A stretch of 64,000 bases of DNA, taken from the NCBI GenBank assembly GCA_030710605.1, contig CP092876.1, forward strand, positions 67,084,115-67,148,114. Reading direction: 5' to 3'. Numbering within the stretch: position 1 is the stretch's first letter; each line of letters begins with the position of its first letter. The notes below the pieces were generated by a model. It was not told where the DNA came from and searched no databases. It saw only the letters and a list, made by a program, of their open reading frames with translations. This document shows positions 10,931 through 21,510 of this stretch, one piece after another. Origin of the DNA: Cordylochernes scorpioides. Lineage: Eukaryota; Arthropoda; Arachnida; Pseudoscorpiones; Chernetidae. Position numbers and translations under genes: made by a program.

Positions 10931-12166
10931 TCTATATATATATAAAAATGAATGTCTGTCTGTCTGTCTGTTTGTCTGTGTGTACTCTATAGATTCAAAA
11001 ACCGTACATCCAATCGCCGTGAAATTTTGGTATATTATTAGGCATATCCCCGGAAAGGTTTACGAAAAATAATGTCTTGAATATCTTTAATATCCTTAGA
11101 GTTATTTGCATATTTGTAGCTTTAACTCGCAAGCAGCGCCACCATTGAGACGGAGATAGGATTAGGTTTGCTGCTCCTGATGACCTTGGGTCATCGTGTG
11201 AGTCACAGCATGATGCTACAAAAACACTGTCTCTGGGGATTTCACAGCGTCGACAACCTGTAAGATTGCCTCTCTCATATATTATACTTTAAACATCTGC
11301 TTAATTAAAGCATTTTTCATTTGAAAGAGACTGCTCTCTTAACCCCCTTTAGACAACATTAAATGATATCCCGTTTCGTTTTTTTTTTTATGATTTGAAA
11401 GCCACCCCTCGCTTGAAGCAAATCCTTTAATCCCAAGAGACTGCGCGAAAGACTTGAACATGAAACCGCCGACGGAACGTTTTGTCCTCTACACTGACGA
11501 ATCCACTTAAAAAGATTAAATAATTGTGGGGTTAAATAAAACGTTATTCCAATTATTTTCTTCAGCTAGAAATCAATAATATTTTTATTTATTCACGTAA
11601 TTTAATTTGTTGAAATCTAAAAGGAAACACGGGAGACGGGGAGATATTTGGCCGAATGTGGAACTTGCCTTCTCATTGGTCGTGACGTCACGGTGGCTAT
11701 TGCATCATCTGGTATTGCAGCAACCTTTTTGAACGGTGGTCGAACAGCACATTCAGCGTTGAAATTGCCATTAAATATGCAGGTAATTGAAACTCCAACA
11801 TGTAATATTATGCCAAGTAGACAAGAAAGAAGCCTCGCGGGTGACCTCCGGGAACTACGTACATCTTCCATAAACGACACCATGATTTTATTCAGGATGA
11901 AACGGCACACAGGGACCGGGAAAAAATGATCACTTTATCGAGAGATTCAAATTTACGAGTTTCAATTATCGAAATCTACTTATCGAGTTTTTTTTAAGGG
12001 CCCGGGAAAAAATGTTCACTAGATAAAACGATTATTTTGTAATGTAGAAAATTAGGAAATACAAAATTCAGGATGACACGGCACACAGGGACCGGGATAA
12101 AATGATCACTTTATCGAGAGATTCAAATTTACGCGTTCCCCGGGCGAAGCCGGGTACGTCCGCTAG
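10931..12166 (+). mobile_element. Helitron family A with helicase remnant
   Basis: Starts TCTATATATATATAAAAATG directly after the CTAG of the preceding copy and ends with CTAG at 12163-12166 after GAAGCCGGGTACGTCCG. At 1236 bp it is longer than its relatives, because it keeps a fragment of the RepHel helicase coding region (about 11648-11880). That fragment ties all family A sequences here to Helitrons. Confidence 0.88.
11648..11929 (+). pseudogene. Helitron PIF1-type helicase fragment
   Basis: The 93-residue frame contains IASSGIAATFLNGGRTAHSA followed by LKLPLNMQ and ETPTCNI. This is the helicase segment typical of Helitron RepHel proteins (usual form SSGIAATLLPGGRTAHS). Only ~70 residues of a ~1400-residue protein remain. 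The Rep (HUH) domain, the Walker A motif and later helicase motifs are absent. The frame then runs into Helitron 3' DNA, so the C-terminal residues are not protein-derived. Confidence 0.85.
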
Positions 12167-12176
12167 TATATATATA

Positions 12177-12444
12177 TAAAAGGGAGATCAAGAGGAAAGT
12201 GGTGAGTTTCTTTATTGAGCTGTACACAAGCTTTCGGACGTCACCCGTCCTTCATCAGGTGTTGACATGAATAAGAAGGAGATGCTATATTTATAAGCGA
12301 CAGTTTAAAAGTATTAAAAATATTAAAAACAATCTGATGCACGCCCGCGAGAGCACATGCTAATAACAAAATATTTTCAATTTTACTCTGTATAAATATT
12401 ATTTTGAGTTTGTATAAAGAATATCAGCCCGTTGAAAATCTGTA
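12177..12444 (-). repeat. Left terminal repeat of the Penelope element
   Basis: 268 bp, inverted copy of 13076-13343. Includes a hammerhead-like motif at 12221-12267 on the minus strand. Confidence 0.85.
12221..12267 (-). ncRNA. Hammerhead-ribozyme-like motif in Penelope terminal repeat (left)
   Basis: Same 47-nt motif as 13253-13299, on the opposite strand. Core CTGATGA, a 5-bp stem II (GGACG/CGTCC, loop GGTGA), then GAAA, a self-complementary AGCT, and a TT cleavage position followed by GTGT. GTGT pairs with the ACAC before the core. An extra A lies between CTGATGA and stem II. Confidence 0.6.
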
Positions 12445-12564
12445 TACCTAAGACGAAGTGAGAAAGGCGGACAACGAGAGGCGAAGACAAAAGCAAGAAA
12501 AAACAACAATAAAAATAGAAAAAATAAAAATAAAAAATCAGCGGAATAAAGATAAAGTTAAAAG

Positions 12565-13074
12565 TTACGAAGAAGGTGTATCTGAGGTAGAATAAAAAAC
12601 AGAATATTGGGGCGGGAGGTCAATCTTTCTGTTGAGGCTGGGGGTAGTATTAGAAACAAGGGCCTCAAGAACTAAGCGTTGGTATTTGTTTGCTATATCG
12701 CTATAAATGGGGGTTGTGTTGTCGAGATTGAAGGAATGTCCGGGCTCGGCGATATGTTGGTATATGAGCGATTTTTTGTCTTTCGAGCGGATGTTACGGG
12801 CGTGTTCACTGGCTCTGATGGCGATTGTTCGGCCTGTTTCTCCAATGTAGTGTAAATCGCAATCGTTACAGGGAATTTTGTAAACGGCGTTGGAAAGGGA
12901 TTGGGGGTTACGTTTGGCGGAGCTTTTTGTGATAGGATGTCTTAAGAAGGTGTGAAGGGAAGGTGTGCACTTGTAAAAAGTGCGAATGCCGTATTTACGT
13001 AAAAAGGAACCAATACCAGAATTCGTGGTGGAGTATGGGAGGACGCAGGTGCTTTTAAATACAGGAGGTGTGGT
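12565..13074 (-). CDS. GIY-YIG endonuclease domain of a Penelope-like element (partial, no ATG)
   Basis: An open frame of 169 codons lies between stops at 13075-13077 and 12565-12567 on the minus strand. It has no usable ATG at its beginning, so simple ORF callers miss it. It encodes KIPCNDCDLHYIGETGRTI, a GIY-YIG nuclease motif preceded by the paired cysteines typical of Penelope-like elements. IRASEHARNIR and QHIAEPGHSFN follow, matching the family's R..EH and H...GH positions. The upstream RT domain is gone; the preceding bases belong to the terminal repeat. In live elements this nuclease nicks the target DNA. The C-terminus ends naturally at TAA. Confidence 0.85.
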   Translation of the reverse strand, partial: TTPPVFKSTCVLPYSTTNSGIGSFLRKYGIRTFYKCTPSLHTFLRHPITKSSAKRNPQSLSNAVYKIPCNDCDLHYIGETGRTIAIRASEHARNIRSKDKKSLIYQHIAEPGHSFNLDNTTPIYSDIANKYQRLVLEALVSNTTPSLNRKIDLPPQYSVFYSTSDTPSS

Positions 13075-13075
13075 T

Positions 13076-13343
13076 TACAGATTTTCAACGGGCTGATATT
13101 CTTTATACAAACTCAAAATAATATTTATACAGAGTAAAATTGAAAATATTTTGTTATTAGCATGTGCTCTCGCGGGCGAGCATCAGATTGTTTTTAATAT
13201 TTTTAATACTTTTAAACTGTCGCTTATAAATATAGCATCTCCTTCTTATTCATGTCAACACCTGATGAAGGACGGGTGACGTCCGAAAGCTTGTGTACAG
13301 CTCAATAAAGAAACTCACCACTTTCCTCTTGATCTCCCTTTTA
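13076..13343 (+). repeat. Right terminal repeat of the Penelope element
   Basis: 268 bp, inverted copy of 12177-12444, with the same hammerhead-like motif (13253-13299, plus strand) and an AATAAAG signal near its outer end. Confidence 0.85.
13253..13299 (+). ncRNA. Hammerhead-ribozyme-like motif in Penelope terminal repeat (right)
   Basis: ACAC-CTGATGA-A-GGACG-GGTGA-CGTCC-GAAAGCTT-GTGT. The catalytic boxes CUGAUGA and GAAA flank a stable stem II. Stem I pairs ACAC with GTGT and, past a two-base bulge, TGT with ACA. Stem III is reduced to self-complementary AGCT, suggesting that two copies act as a dimer. Type I hammerheads with tiny stem III are known from Penelope-like elements. The extra A before stem II may weaken it. 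Confidence 0.62.
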
Positions 13344-13387
13344 CACTTCAAACGTGGCTATATCTCTTCTACCATGTCAGATCCTAG

Positions 13388-14070
13388 TATATATATATAT
13401 AAAATTGAATGTCTGTCTGTGTGTACTCTATAGATTCAAAAACGATACATCCAATCGCCGTGAAAATTTGGGATATTATTAGGTATATCCCCGGGAAGGT
13501 TTTTGAAAAATAATTTCTTGAATATCTTGAATATCCTTAGAGTTATTTGCAGATTTGTAGATTTAACTCGCAAGCAGCGCCCCATTGCGACGATGATAAC
13601 AAGTTTTTTCATCTATAAGTTTTATTATCACTAAGTTTATTATTTTAAAGATTATTTATCAAAAGTAAGATTATCTCAGGATGACACGGCAATTTATTTG
13701 AGACAAGAATAATGATACAATTCAAGGCGAAGATACTATTCCTTTAACTTCCAATTACCGAGGGAACCAATTAATATTGATTTTATTCAACTTAACGAGT
13801 ATTTTTCAAGGGACCGGGAAAAAATGTTCACTAGATAAAACGATGATTTTGTAATGTAGAAAATTAGGAAAGACAAAATTCAGGATGACACGGCACACAG
13901 GGACCGGGAAAAAAATGTTCACTTTATTGAGAGATTCAAATTTACGAGTTTCAATTTATCAAAATATATCTTTTTTTTTTATAAGTTTATAGAGAATTGT
14001 TTTAAAAAATGTTCGTTAGACAAACCTTTACTCGGGTAAAACCTCGGGTGAAGCCGGGTACATCCGCTAG
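13388..14070 (+). mobile_element. Helitron family A, third plus-strand copy
   Basis: Begins in a TATATATATATATAAAATTG run after the Penelope element, followed by the family block CCAATCGCCGTGAAA. It ends GAAGCCGGGTACATCCGCTAG at 14050-14070. Its exact 5' TC is uncertain because the AT run and the Penelope flank merge. Confidence 0.8.
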
Positions 14071-14196
14071 TATTATATATTTAAAAGCTATAAATTGACG
14101 TTTATTTTTGTTTTATTAAGTTAACAGAAAGAGAGATACATTTATAACCCAGGTTTCTGGAGCGCAGAACGCCAACTACCTGGATTACCATTGTTA

Positions 14197-14544
14197 TCTC
14201 TATATATATAAAAGTCAATTTCTGTCTGTCTGTCTGTTTCGCGATAAACTCAAAAACTACTGAACCAATTGGTACCAAATTTTGCATGTCGCTTTTTATA
14301 AACCTGAGGAAAATTTTTGGATACAATTTGCTTAGTATTTTTGGCTATTTCTTTTTTTTTCATTTGAAGAACTTTTTTTTTTACGCGGAGTAATCCGGAA
14401 TGGAATGAATACCCAAATATGGTCATTTTGTATACGCATCGGTGGCTCAGTGGTAGAATGCTCGCCTGCCACACGGGCGGCCCGGGTTCGATTCCCGGCC
14501 GATGCATTTTCTTTAAACAATTCTTAAAACTCATTTATATTATA
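14197..14544 (+). mobile_element. Helitron 5' segment (family D) carrying tRNA-Gly; 3' end missing
   Basis: The TCTCTATATATATAAAAGTC start is followed by a CTGTC repeat and CGCGATAAACTCAAAAACTA, a leader different from families A and B. A tRNA-Gly lies 240 bases in. The sequence then runs through the AAACTCATTTATAT block shared with other tRNA-Gly Helitrons and stops where the next Helitron 5' end starts. A second copy of this leader-tRNA combination is at 57293-57645 (minus). Confidence 0.75.
14436..14506 (+). tRNA. tRNA-Gly (GCC) inside a Helitron
   Basis: 71 nt with GCATCGG/CCGATGC acceptor pairing and discriminator A, anticodon loop CTGCCAC (GCC), and B box GGTTCGATTCC. One anticodon-stem mismatch (A39 opposite C31) distinguishes it from the perfect copy at 57329-57399, so it may be slightly degenerate. 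Confidence 0.8.
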
Positions 14545-14743
14545 TCTTCTATATATATAAAAATGAATGTTTGTATGTTTGTTTGTTTGTTTGTTGGTTT
14601 GTATGTCCGGTATACAAATTCGCAGTAGTTCACTAATTCAAAACAAAATTTCCATACATAGGTAAAAAAATACGAGGAAAACGATAGGCTATTTTAAATT
14701 ATATATAAATTAAATATTAAAACTATATATTCAAATTATTATA

Positions 14744-15142
14744 CAGGGTGATCCAAAAGTCCCGCACTATTTAAAAAATTAATAACTCCGCGAATATTTG
14801 CGCTAGAGCAATGCGGTAAGCACCATTGTATTCAGGATGCAATGGGATTTTTTATGGCAAATAATGAAAAATTCGAAATTGATTTTAGTTACAATTTTAT
14901 TCGCCAGATGGCGCTCTACCAGAATCAGAGATTCAGCGGCCAAATTGTTTGATAAATTGAAAAATATAACTGATCGACACGTATTTTTCCTTTTTGAATA
15001 CCAGGAAAGAACCCTAATAATATCAAATAACAAATTAATAAAACACCACTTCGCCAAAAGTATGAATAATTGGTTAACGATTTTTAAATACAATCAGAGA
15101 TATGTAAAATAGGTATATGCAAATTAAAACACGTAGCAAAAA
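14744..15142 (+). repeat. Left long terminal inverted repeat of the composite element
   Basis: Inverted copy of 25556-25955. Both arms keep a 91-96-codon frame, but it is a palindromic-pair artefact with no recognisable domain. Confidence 0.8.
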
Positions 15143-15880
15143 TATTTATATTTTATATGAGGTTTTGTGAAATAGATTGAATATTTGAAAAACACTGCTG
15201 ATATCAATACACGAATTTTTGAAATGTTAATATAGTACCAAAAATTATGATGGCACTATTAATAGGATTTCTTGTTATAAGAATAGTGTAGTTTCTTGAC
15301 TGATTGGCGACCCTTGACTATTTAACTGGATATTTGTCATGATCCAACAAATGAAATATAGAGGGGAGTGTCAAAATATATTTGTCGTACTTTATTCCAA
15401 ATATCCTATGGGCTTGTCAAATGTTATCATTGTTTATTATACTGTACACAATTTTAAAAAATGTGTCCCCTCAAATAAAAATAATTTTTAAATCGACCTT
15501 TTGCGTTGAAAAACGTGGTAGTAAAATCATTTTGCATTTTTTTTTCACAGAATTTCTAAAGTTATTGGTGTACAGAAAATATTCCTTATGCTATTTCTTC
15601 TAATGAGCGAAATGCGAAAAACTAAACATAAGGGTGAAAAATTGTGTGTACCAGTGTTATTCGAGAAGTTATAACACTCAGGTTTGCACGACATAATATG
15701 TGAGCAAATGACAAACAAAATATTACTCATCACAAAAAAAAAAGAGTCAAGACGTGAGGACAGCATTTATTATCTCCATATCCCAACACAAAGAGCTGCA
15801 AAATATTGGTAGATAATATAATACAATAATACAGATAATATAATAATATATGAGGTAACTGCCTTCTCTCTTGTATTAGG

Positions 15881-16612
15881 TCACAATCCTTGCTCAATGT
15901 GGCACCCTTCATTCTCAATCACCGCCTGCAGACGATAAATGACAGAATGGACAGCATTAAATAACATATCTGTTGAAATTGATAAAACGTGGTATCTGAT
16001 AGAAGCCTTCAACATGGCCAATGTGGTAAGCCAGCATCGATAAACACACGATTTAATGTATCCCCATAAACAAAAATCGCAAGGCGTCAAGTCTGGTGAT
16101 CTTGGAGGCCACTGGTATATAAAGTGGCGACTTATCACACGATTTTCACCGAACGTATCCTTCAGCAATTGTTTGGCACCTCGGGAGATATGAGGAGGTC
16201 CTCCATCTTTCATGAATGCTATTTCGCTTAGTGCTTTTGCCCTGCAATATGGGAATACCCTTTTCTCATAACGTTCACCAGATACAAAAAACGGTTTTAA
16301 AAGTTCTTCCATTGATTTTTCAAAGAAAAATGGCCCAATAATAAAAGAAGTGAACCCACACAAAACTGTAACTCTAGGCTGGTAAAGTGGCATTTCTGTA
16401 GAAATCCTAGGGTTTTCTGTTGCCCAAATGCGGCTGTTTTGAATGTTAAATTCTCCGTTTAGAGAAAAGTGAGCATCATCTGTCCACAGAACATTCGACA
16501 GCCAGTTTTCATCAATATCAATTTGCCGGAAAACCCATGCAGCGAATTCTTGACGCATCTCAAAATCGCCAACTTTCAGCTCGTGAAATCTTTGAATTTT
16601 GTATGGGTACAC
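15881..16612 (-). pseudogene. IS630/mariner-type DDE transposase, C-terminal two-thirds
   Basis: The 243-residue frame shows MYPYKIQRFHELKVGDF, then VLWTDDAHFSLNGEFN (first catalytic Asp), FMKDGGPPHISRGAKQ (second Asp) and QWPPRSPDLTPCDFCLWGYI (third Asp). This arrangement is common in arthropod IS630/Tc1-mariner elements with a DUF4817/HTH N-terminus. The N-terminal DNA-binding part is missing: just beyond 16605 the sequence switches to plus-strand LINE code, so a LINE insertion removed or displaced it. The three catalytic acids are present but the protein is incomplete. Confidence 0.85.
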
Positions 16613-18330
16613 ACAATAGAGACATTAAGTGAAGCGTCTTCGGATATCACAATCATACTCGGTGAATTTAACGCCAAAAGTTCAATTTGGGGATCACCTG
16701 TCCAGGATAACAAAAGTCAGCAGGTTGAGGACATGCTAACCGACCTCGACCTTACACCGTTAAATAACGGAGAGAACACCTATCTATCTAAGTCCACAGG
16801 CACAGAATTAGCAATAGACATCACAGCGATAAATTACAACATCGCACCCACAACACAATGGAAAATCCTGAGAGGTGCAATCAGTGACCACAGATCAATT
16901 TTAACAACCCGAAACTTCAAAATTGAGAATGTCCATTAGAATAAAAGAACATGGAACTTTAGGAAAGCCGACTTGAAAATTATTCATAGAAAAGCTTGAA
17001 GAACTGTGCAATGAAAAATTGAATTACAGAACGCTTGACAAAAACTTGGAAAAATTCACTTCGAAAATTTGAAAAGCTGCAAAAGCATCGATACCTAGAG
17101 GTAGACGTAAAGACCTGTGGATACCTTACTGGAAGGACCACAACATCGAGGCAATGATTTCAGAGAGAGAGAGACAATATCAATGGACTTCTTAAAAAAA
17201 TAAAACAGAAGAAAACAGAAAGGAACTCATTTAAATTAGTCACAAAATAGAACAAGAAATTTAGATATACAAACAAGAAAAATGTCAGAATTCTGCGAAA
17301 AAATGGATCCAAGAAAGGACAGCCAACACTGGAATATGATTAGAGTGTTAAAGAACAATCAAAACCAACACCAATCCTCCAATACTCTAACCGATATGAA
17401 TAGAACAGCGAGAACGAGAACAAACAGATGGCTGACATAATTGCTGAATATCTTTCAAGCACTCCCAGACTCAACTACACGAATGAAGACAGGACTCTAA
17501 AAAATAATATAAACAAGTTAGTTAAACAAGCAAGAAACTACCACCAACAAGATATTTTCTCGAGAGACTTCACACTGAATGAGCTAAACTCATCAATAAA
17601 AAAATCCAAGAGGTCACCAAGAGATAATTTAATCTTTGGTCAAATGATTAAACACTTTGAAGACAAAGCTAATAATCAACTCCTACGAATACTGAACATT
17701 TCATGGTAAACTGGTAAACTACCAAAGAATTGGAAGATATCAATTATAGTGCCAATACTGAAGCCAAACAGAGATGCCAAGGAATACAAGAACTATCGGT
17801 CAATTGCTCTCACCAGCATACTTTGTAAAATTCCAGAACAAATTATCCACTCTAGGCTCATAGTCTGGCTCACTAACAATAATAAAATAAACCTCTACCA
17901 AACTGCCTATAGATCCCAGCACTGTACGACTGATCAACTATTCTACCTCTGTCAATCAATAATAGAATTTTTACAGGAAAAACCGCCAAAGAAGACCACG
18001 GCTATATTTCTTGATATGACCTCAGCTTTCGATCGAGTGTGGAGGGAGAAATTACGTGAAAAGCTGCACAACATCGGAGTAAGAGGAAAAAGCTTAATCT
18101 GGATTGCAGACTTCTAAAGGGGAAGAAGGTTAAAGGTTTGGGTCAATGGAGAATTTTCCAAGGACTGAAGAACATGGGCTGGTGTAACTCAGGGATCGGT
18201 GCTCAGTCCTCTACTCTATCTGCTATATATTAACGACATCCATTTACCTCGCTGAAGACACAAAAGTTGCCTGTTATGCAGATGATATAGCCATATGGCA
18301 CACAAGTAGCAGCATAGAAAAATCGTAAAA
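16605..18330 (+). pseudogene. Jockey-like LINE (first part): endonuclease and reverse transcriptase, decayed
   Basis: 5'-truncated copy inserted in the transposase. At 16650-16930: APE-type endonuclease C-terminal motifs (ILGEFNAKSSIWG and ISDHRSIL). At 17428-18117: RT fingers and palm with NYRSIALTSILCKIPEQII and FLDMTSAFDRVW. At 18175-18305: GVTQGSVLSPLLY and YADDIAIW (intact catalytic Asp pair), separated by stops. Several frameshifts and stops divide the frame (for example after 16939, 17709 and 18117). The element continues at 18614-18925 and again at 24590-25424, interrupted by other insertions. Confidence 0.85.
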
Positions 18331-18349
18331 AATACTGAACACATCAATG

Positions 18350-18600
18350 ACTTTCCAGTTGGTCTCGAGGACCACGCCATCACCATCTCCTCAGCGGCGA
18401 AGTACGCGATCTATGTATTCATCGTAGATCGCAAAATGCGTGGTGTCGCTGGAGACCCACTGGCGATTCTCCACCAAACTCTGCAGCGCTGGCAGAGGCG
18501 CCATATTTATTGTAAATAGTGTATATAATGCATATTATCTTTTTTAATAGTGCAGACTGTGCATGTATTGACAAGATGTCAACAAAATTATTTTAATTAT
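18350..18600. other. Unassigned GC-richer insert within the LINE
   Basis: Between the YADD region and the thumb domain lies ~250 bp not resembling LINE code. It is GC-richer in its first half, with a CTGCAGCGCTGGCAGAGGCG stretch, and AT-rich in its second. I found no clear ends or target duplication. Confidence 0.35.
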
Positions 18601-18613
18601 TATTGATGAGGAA

Positions 18614-18925
18614 TTGGAATTTTCAGAACACATAATTAGCACCTCAAATAGAGCTATCAGAAAACTAAACATTCTGAGAAGGCTATGTGGAACAAATTGG
18701 GGAGCAAAACCCAGAATTCTCAGAACAACATATACCACCTTAATAAGGCCGATAATGGAATATGCAACACCGGTCTGGGCTCCCTCAAACTCATCACTAA
18801 AAGTAAGACTAGACAGTGTTCAAGGGAAAAGCGGCCAAAATAATCGCTGGTGCTGTTTCATCCACCAACAATGAAAAAATTCAGAGAGAATATGTTCTAG
18901 ACCTACTCGCTCGAAAGCAGAAGAC
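18614..18925 (+). pseudogene. Jockey-like LINE (second part): RT thumb region
   Basis: AIRKLNILRRLCGTNWGAKP and IRPIMEYATPVWAPSN are the conserved region after the palm in Jockey-type RTs. A frameshift follows (near 18826), and the sequence ends where an R1-like LINE begins at about 18930. Confidence 0.8.
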
Positions 18926-18929
18926 AAAA

Positions 18930-21510
18930 TAAAAACAACTTGGATCGGTACTTCGGAAACGAGGAACCAGAGGACGAGATCTCTCTGACCACTTGTGGTT
19001 TGGTGGATCCGCCCTTTTCTGAGAATGAGGTGAAACTGACGGTTTTCAAGTTCGGGAAAAGGAAATATCCTGGTCCCGAAGGGATCGATAACACGGTCGT
19101 GAAAGCCCTGGTAAGGATGCACCCATCGCTTCTTTCCAGGTTATTCAATAAGTGCCTGGACACTGGTACATTTCCTGAGGCATGGAAGGTTGCCCGGGTA
19201 GTGCTTCTCGAAAAGTCTGGTAGAAAGAGTAATTCTCCTAATGATTATCGTCCGCTTTCTTTACTAGTGTGTCTAGGTATGGTCTTGGATAGCCTACTAG
19301 CTCAGCGACTGAAGCACTGGCTAGAGAGTAATGAGCTCCTTTCCTCTTTCCAACATGGTTTTAGGGTAGGGAAGTCTACAACCACAGCTCTGAACGAGGT
19401 GTTAGAGGGGGTTGAGATGGACTTAAATAAGGGTGCTTGGGGCGCGTTGATGGCGCGTTCAACTCCATGAGCTGGAACAAGCTGATGAGAAATTTGATGG
19501 ACATGGGTTGTCCTGATAATTTGTGCAGCTTGGTTCGTGACTTCCTGAGGGATAGACGGATTAGCCTCAGTTTTGGTGGGCGGAAGTTGGAAAGAAACTG
19601 TGCTAGGGGTTGCCCCCAGGGCTCTTGCCTTGGACCTATTCTGTGGAATATCCTGGTAAACACCGTTTTCCAGGAGGAGCTACCTGAGGGAGCCAGGCTG
19701 GTTCTCTATGCTAACGACCAGTTCCTCATCATTGAGGCTGCTTCGAGGGCGAAGGCTGAGAAGTGTGTTGAAACTTCTCTCCAAATTCTCTCGATCTGGG
19801 CCCATGACTCTGGCCTTAAGTTCAATGTCTCCAAAACTAAAGCCCTCAGCTTTAAGCCTAGGGACATAAGAACTAAATGGGAACACAAGCCGGCAATCCG
19901 GATGGAAGGACGGAGGGTAGCGTTGGTCAATAGGATAACCATCCTGGGGGTGGTCATTGATGACAAGATGGGTTGGCAATACCAGGCGGAGGAGATGGTG
20001 GCGAGAGGCAGGGAGGCGTTGTGCAGGCCTGTCCTGGTTGGCTCTCACCAGGGGGGGGGGGGAGAAGGAGGGTACTATTTTTAGGAACCTCTGCCTCTCC
20101 TGTGTCGAGCCAATCTTGCTATATGCTTCCGGGGCTTGGTAGCGCCGAAACAGGGATCAGAAAGTGGCAACAACTCTAGAGAGAGTGCAGAGGACAGCGG
20201 CACTCGGAATCACAGGGGGATATCGCACTACCAGCAGTGAGGCCTTTTTGGTCCTCGCTGGGCTTATTCCCCTGGGATTGAAACTAGAGGAGGAGACCAT
20301 CAGACAGAAGATCTGGGAGAACAGGAAAGATGCCCTGGGACTTGAAGCGGGGGCCCTGGAATCGAAGAGGGACCCAAGGAAGCCTCCGCAGTGGTTGCCA
20401 AAGTGGAATTGGAGTCCTAGAGGGCCGACAGGGATTGGCACGGAGGTTTTCACTGATGGTAGTAAGTCTGGAACCAATACTGGAGCTGGGGTAGTGATAT
20501 ACACTAATGGAGAGCTGATTTTCCAAGAAGGTTTAGCACTCAGAGTAGACGAATTGGTCTTTTCAGCCGAGCTGGTTGCGATCAGGGTAGCCCTCAGAGT
20601 GTGTGCCGAGAAGAACTTCAGCCCGGACCGCCTCTATTCAGATTGTATGTCGGCCCTCGTCGCCATCAATCTGGAGAAAAGGCAACTCGCGCATCAAATA
20701 ATCCAGGAGCTGGAGATGATGACGCGGGCTCCGGTGCTCCCTTGGTTTAGGAGACACAGCCTCATCGAAGGTAATGAGTTCGCAGACAGGATCGCTAAGG
20801 CAGGATGCTTTAGAGGTAGATCACTGAGGACCCCAGTGACCAAGAAAGAAGTTTATAGGAGGATCAGGGGGCAGGTCCAGGACTTATGGTTGGACAGATG
20901 GAGGAACAGTGTGAAGGGGAGAAAGGTATTCAATGGGGTAACAACACCCAAGTACCTCTGTAAGGTAATGTCCCACAAACTCATTAGGACAGTTCGGGAC
21001 ATGGGCTCTTCCCCAAGTCTCCACAGATTTAAAATTAAGAGAAACCCTGATTGCGGCTATGGAGAAAGGGATGTGAATGTACGCCACTACGTCTTGGATT
21101 GTCCAAGGGTAGTGGGTGTTCAGGAAGAGAGAAGGAGGGCGAGGGGCGCGATCGAGAGTAAGCTGCTGAGAAATCACAGCAAGCTTCTTGAGAAAGCCCA
21201 CGACGTGGCAGCTGAGCTTTTCCTCAGCTGTAAGTGAACAGAGTCGACCGGGGGCTGCCTCCCCGCGGTCCCTGCTGGACACAGTAGATAGTTTCCTATT
21301 TTGCTGTGATTAAAGGCCACCGGTATAGAAATCCTTCCAGACACGTTGTCTGGGAGGTGGTGTTTCCAGGTACAATATCCAAGCACTAGCTTGGATACCG
21401 TTACTTGGCTTATGAGTTGAACAGAATAGCAGCGAAGGGCATGCTTCGCATGCCGGCTTGTGGACCGAAAGGTCTGGGTGGCCATCTGCTTCTAGGGTGT
21501 ACCAACTGTG
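18930..21510 (+). mobile_element. R1/I-type LINE, 5'-truncated, inserted in the Jockey-like LINE
   Basis: Noticeably GC-richer than its surroundings. It carries RT, RNase H and a C-terminal zinc motif (coding part 18940-21237), then ~270 bp of 3' untranslated sequence. No poly-A tail is obvious at its end. Confidence 0.75.
18940..21237 (+). pseudogene. R1/I-type LINE polyprotein: reverse transcriptase, RNase H and zinc finger, frameshifted
   Basis: First frame (18940-19470): FSENEVKLTVFKFGKRKYPG, NDYRPLSLLVCLG and FQHGFRVGKSTTTALNE. After a frameshift near 19440, the second frame (to ~20050) has GCPQGSCLGPILWN and LYANDQFLI. Here YAND replaces the usual YADD, so one catalytic aspartate is lost. 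After a G-run near 20050 the frame shifts again (20164-21237): an RNase H domain with VFTDGSKSGTNTGAGVV, FSAELVAIRVAL, LYSDCMSAL and EGNEFADRIAKAG, then a C...H...C zinc motif (CGYGERDVNVRHYVLDC). Ends at TGA 21235-21237. Not functional. Confidence 0.88.

Larger units (their letters stand above)
12177..13343 (-). mobile_element. Truncated Penelope-like element with inverted terminal repeats
   Basis: Two 268-bp arms (12177-12444 and 13076-13343) are inverted copies, with essentially one visible difference. They flank a minus-strand frame encoding a GIY-YIG endonuclease. Inverted terminal repeats plus a GIY-YIG domain are hallmarks of Penelope-like elements. The reverse transcriptase is missing, so this is a 5'-truncated copy. 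It lies between two family A Helitrons. Confidence 0.85.

Noticed and set aside
14837..15112. 91-codon frame repeated on the other strand at 25587-25871
   Set aside because: The two are the inverted arms of one element; frames are open on both strands of the same AT-rich repeat and match no domain I know.
20284..21485. Several minus-strand frames over the R1-like LINE
   Set aside because: Shadows of the plus-strand RT and RNase H code, which has clear motifs.
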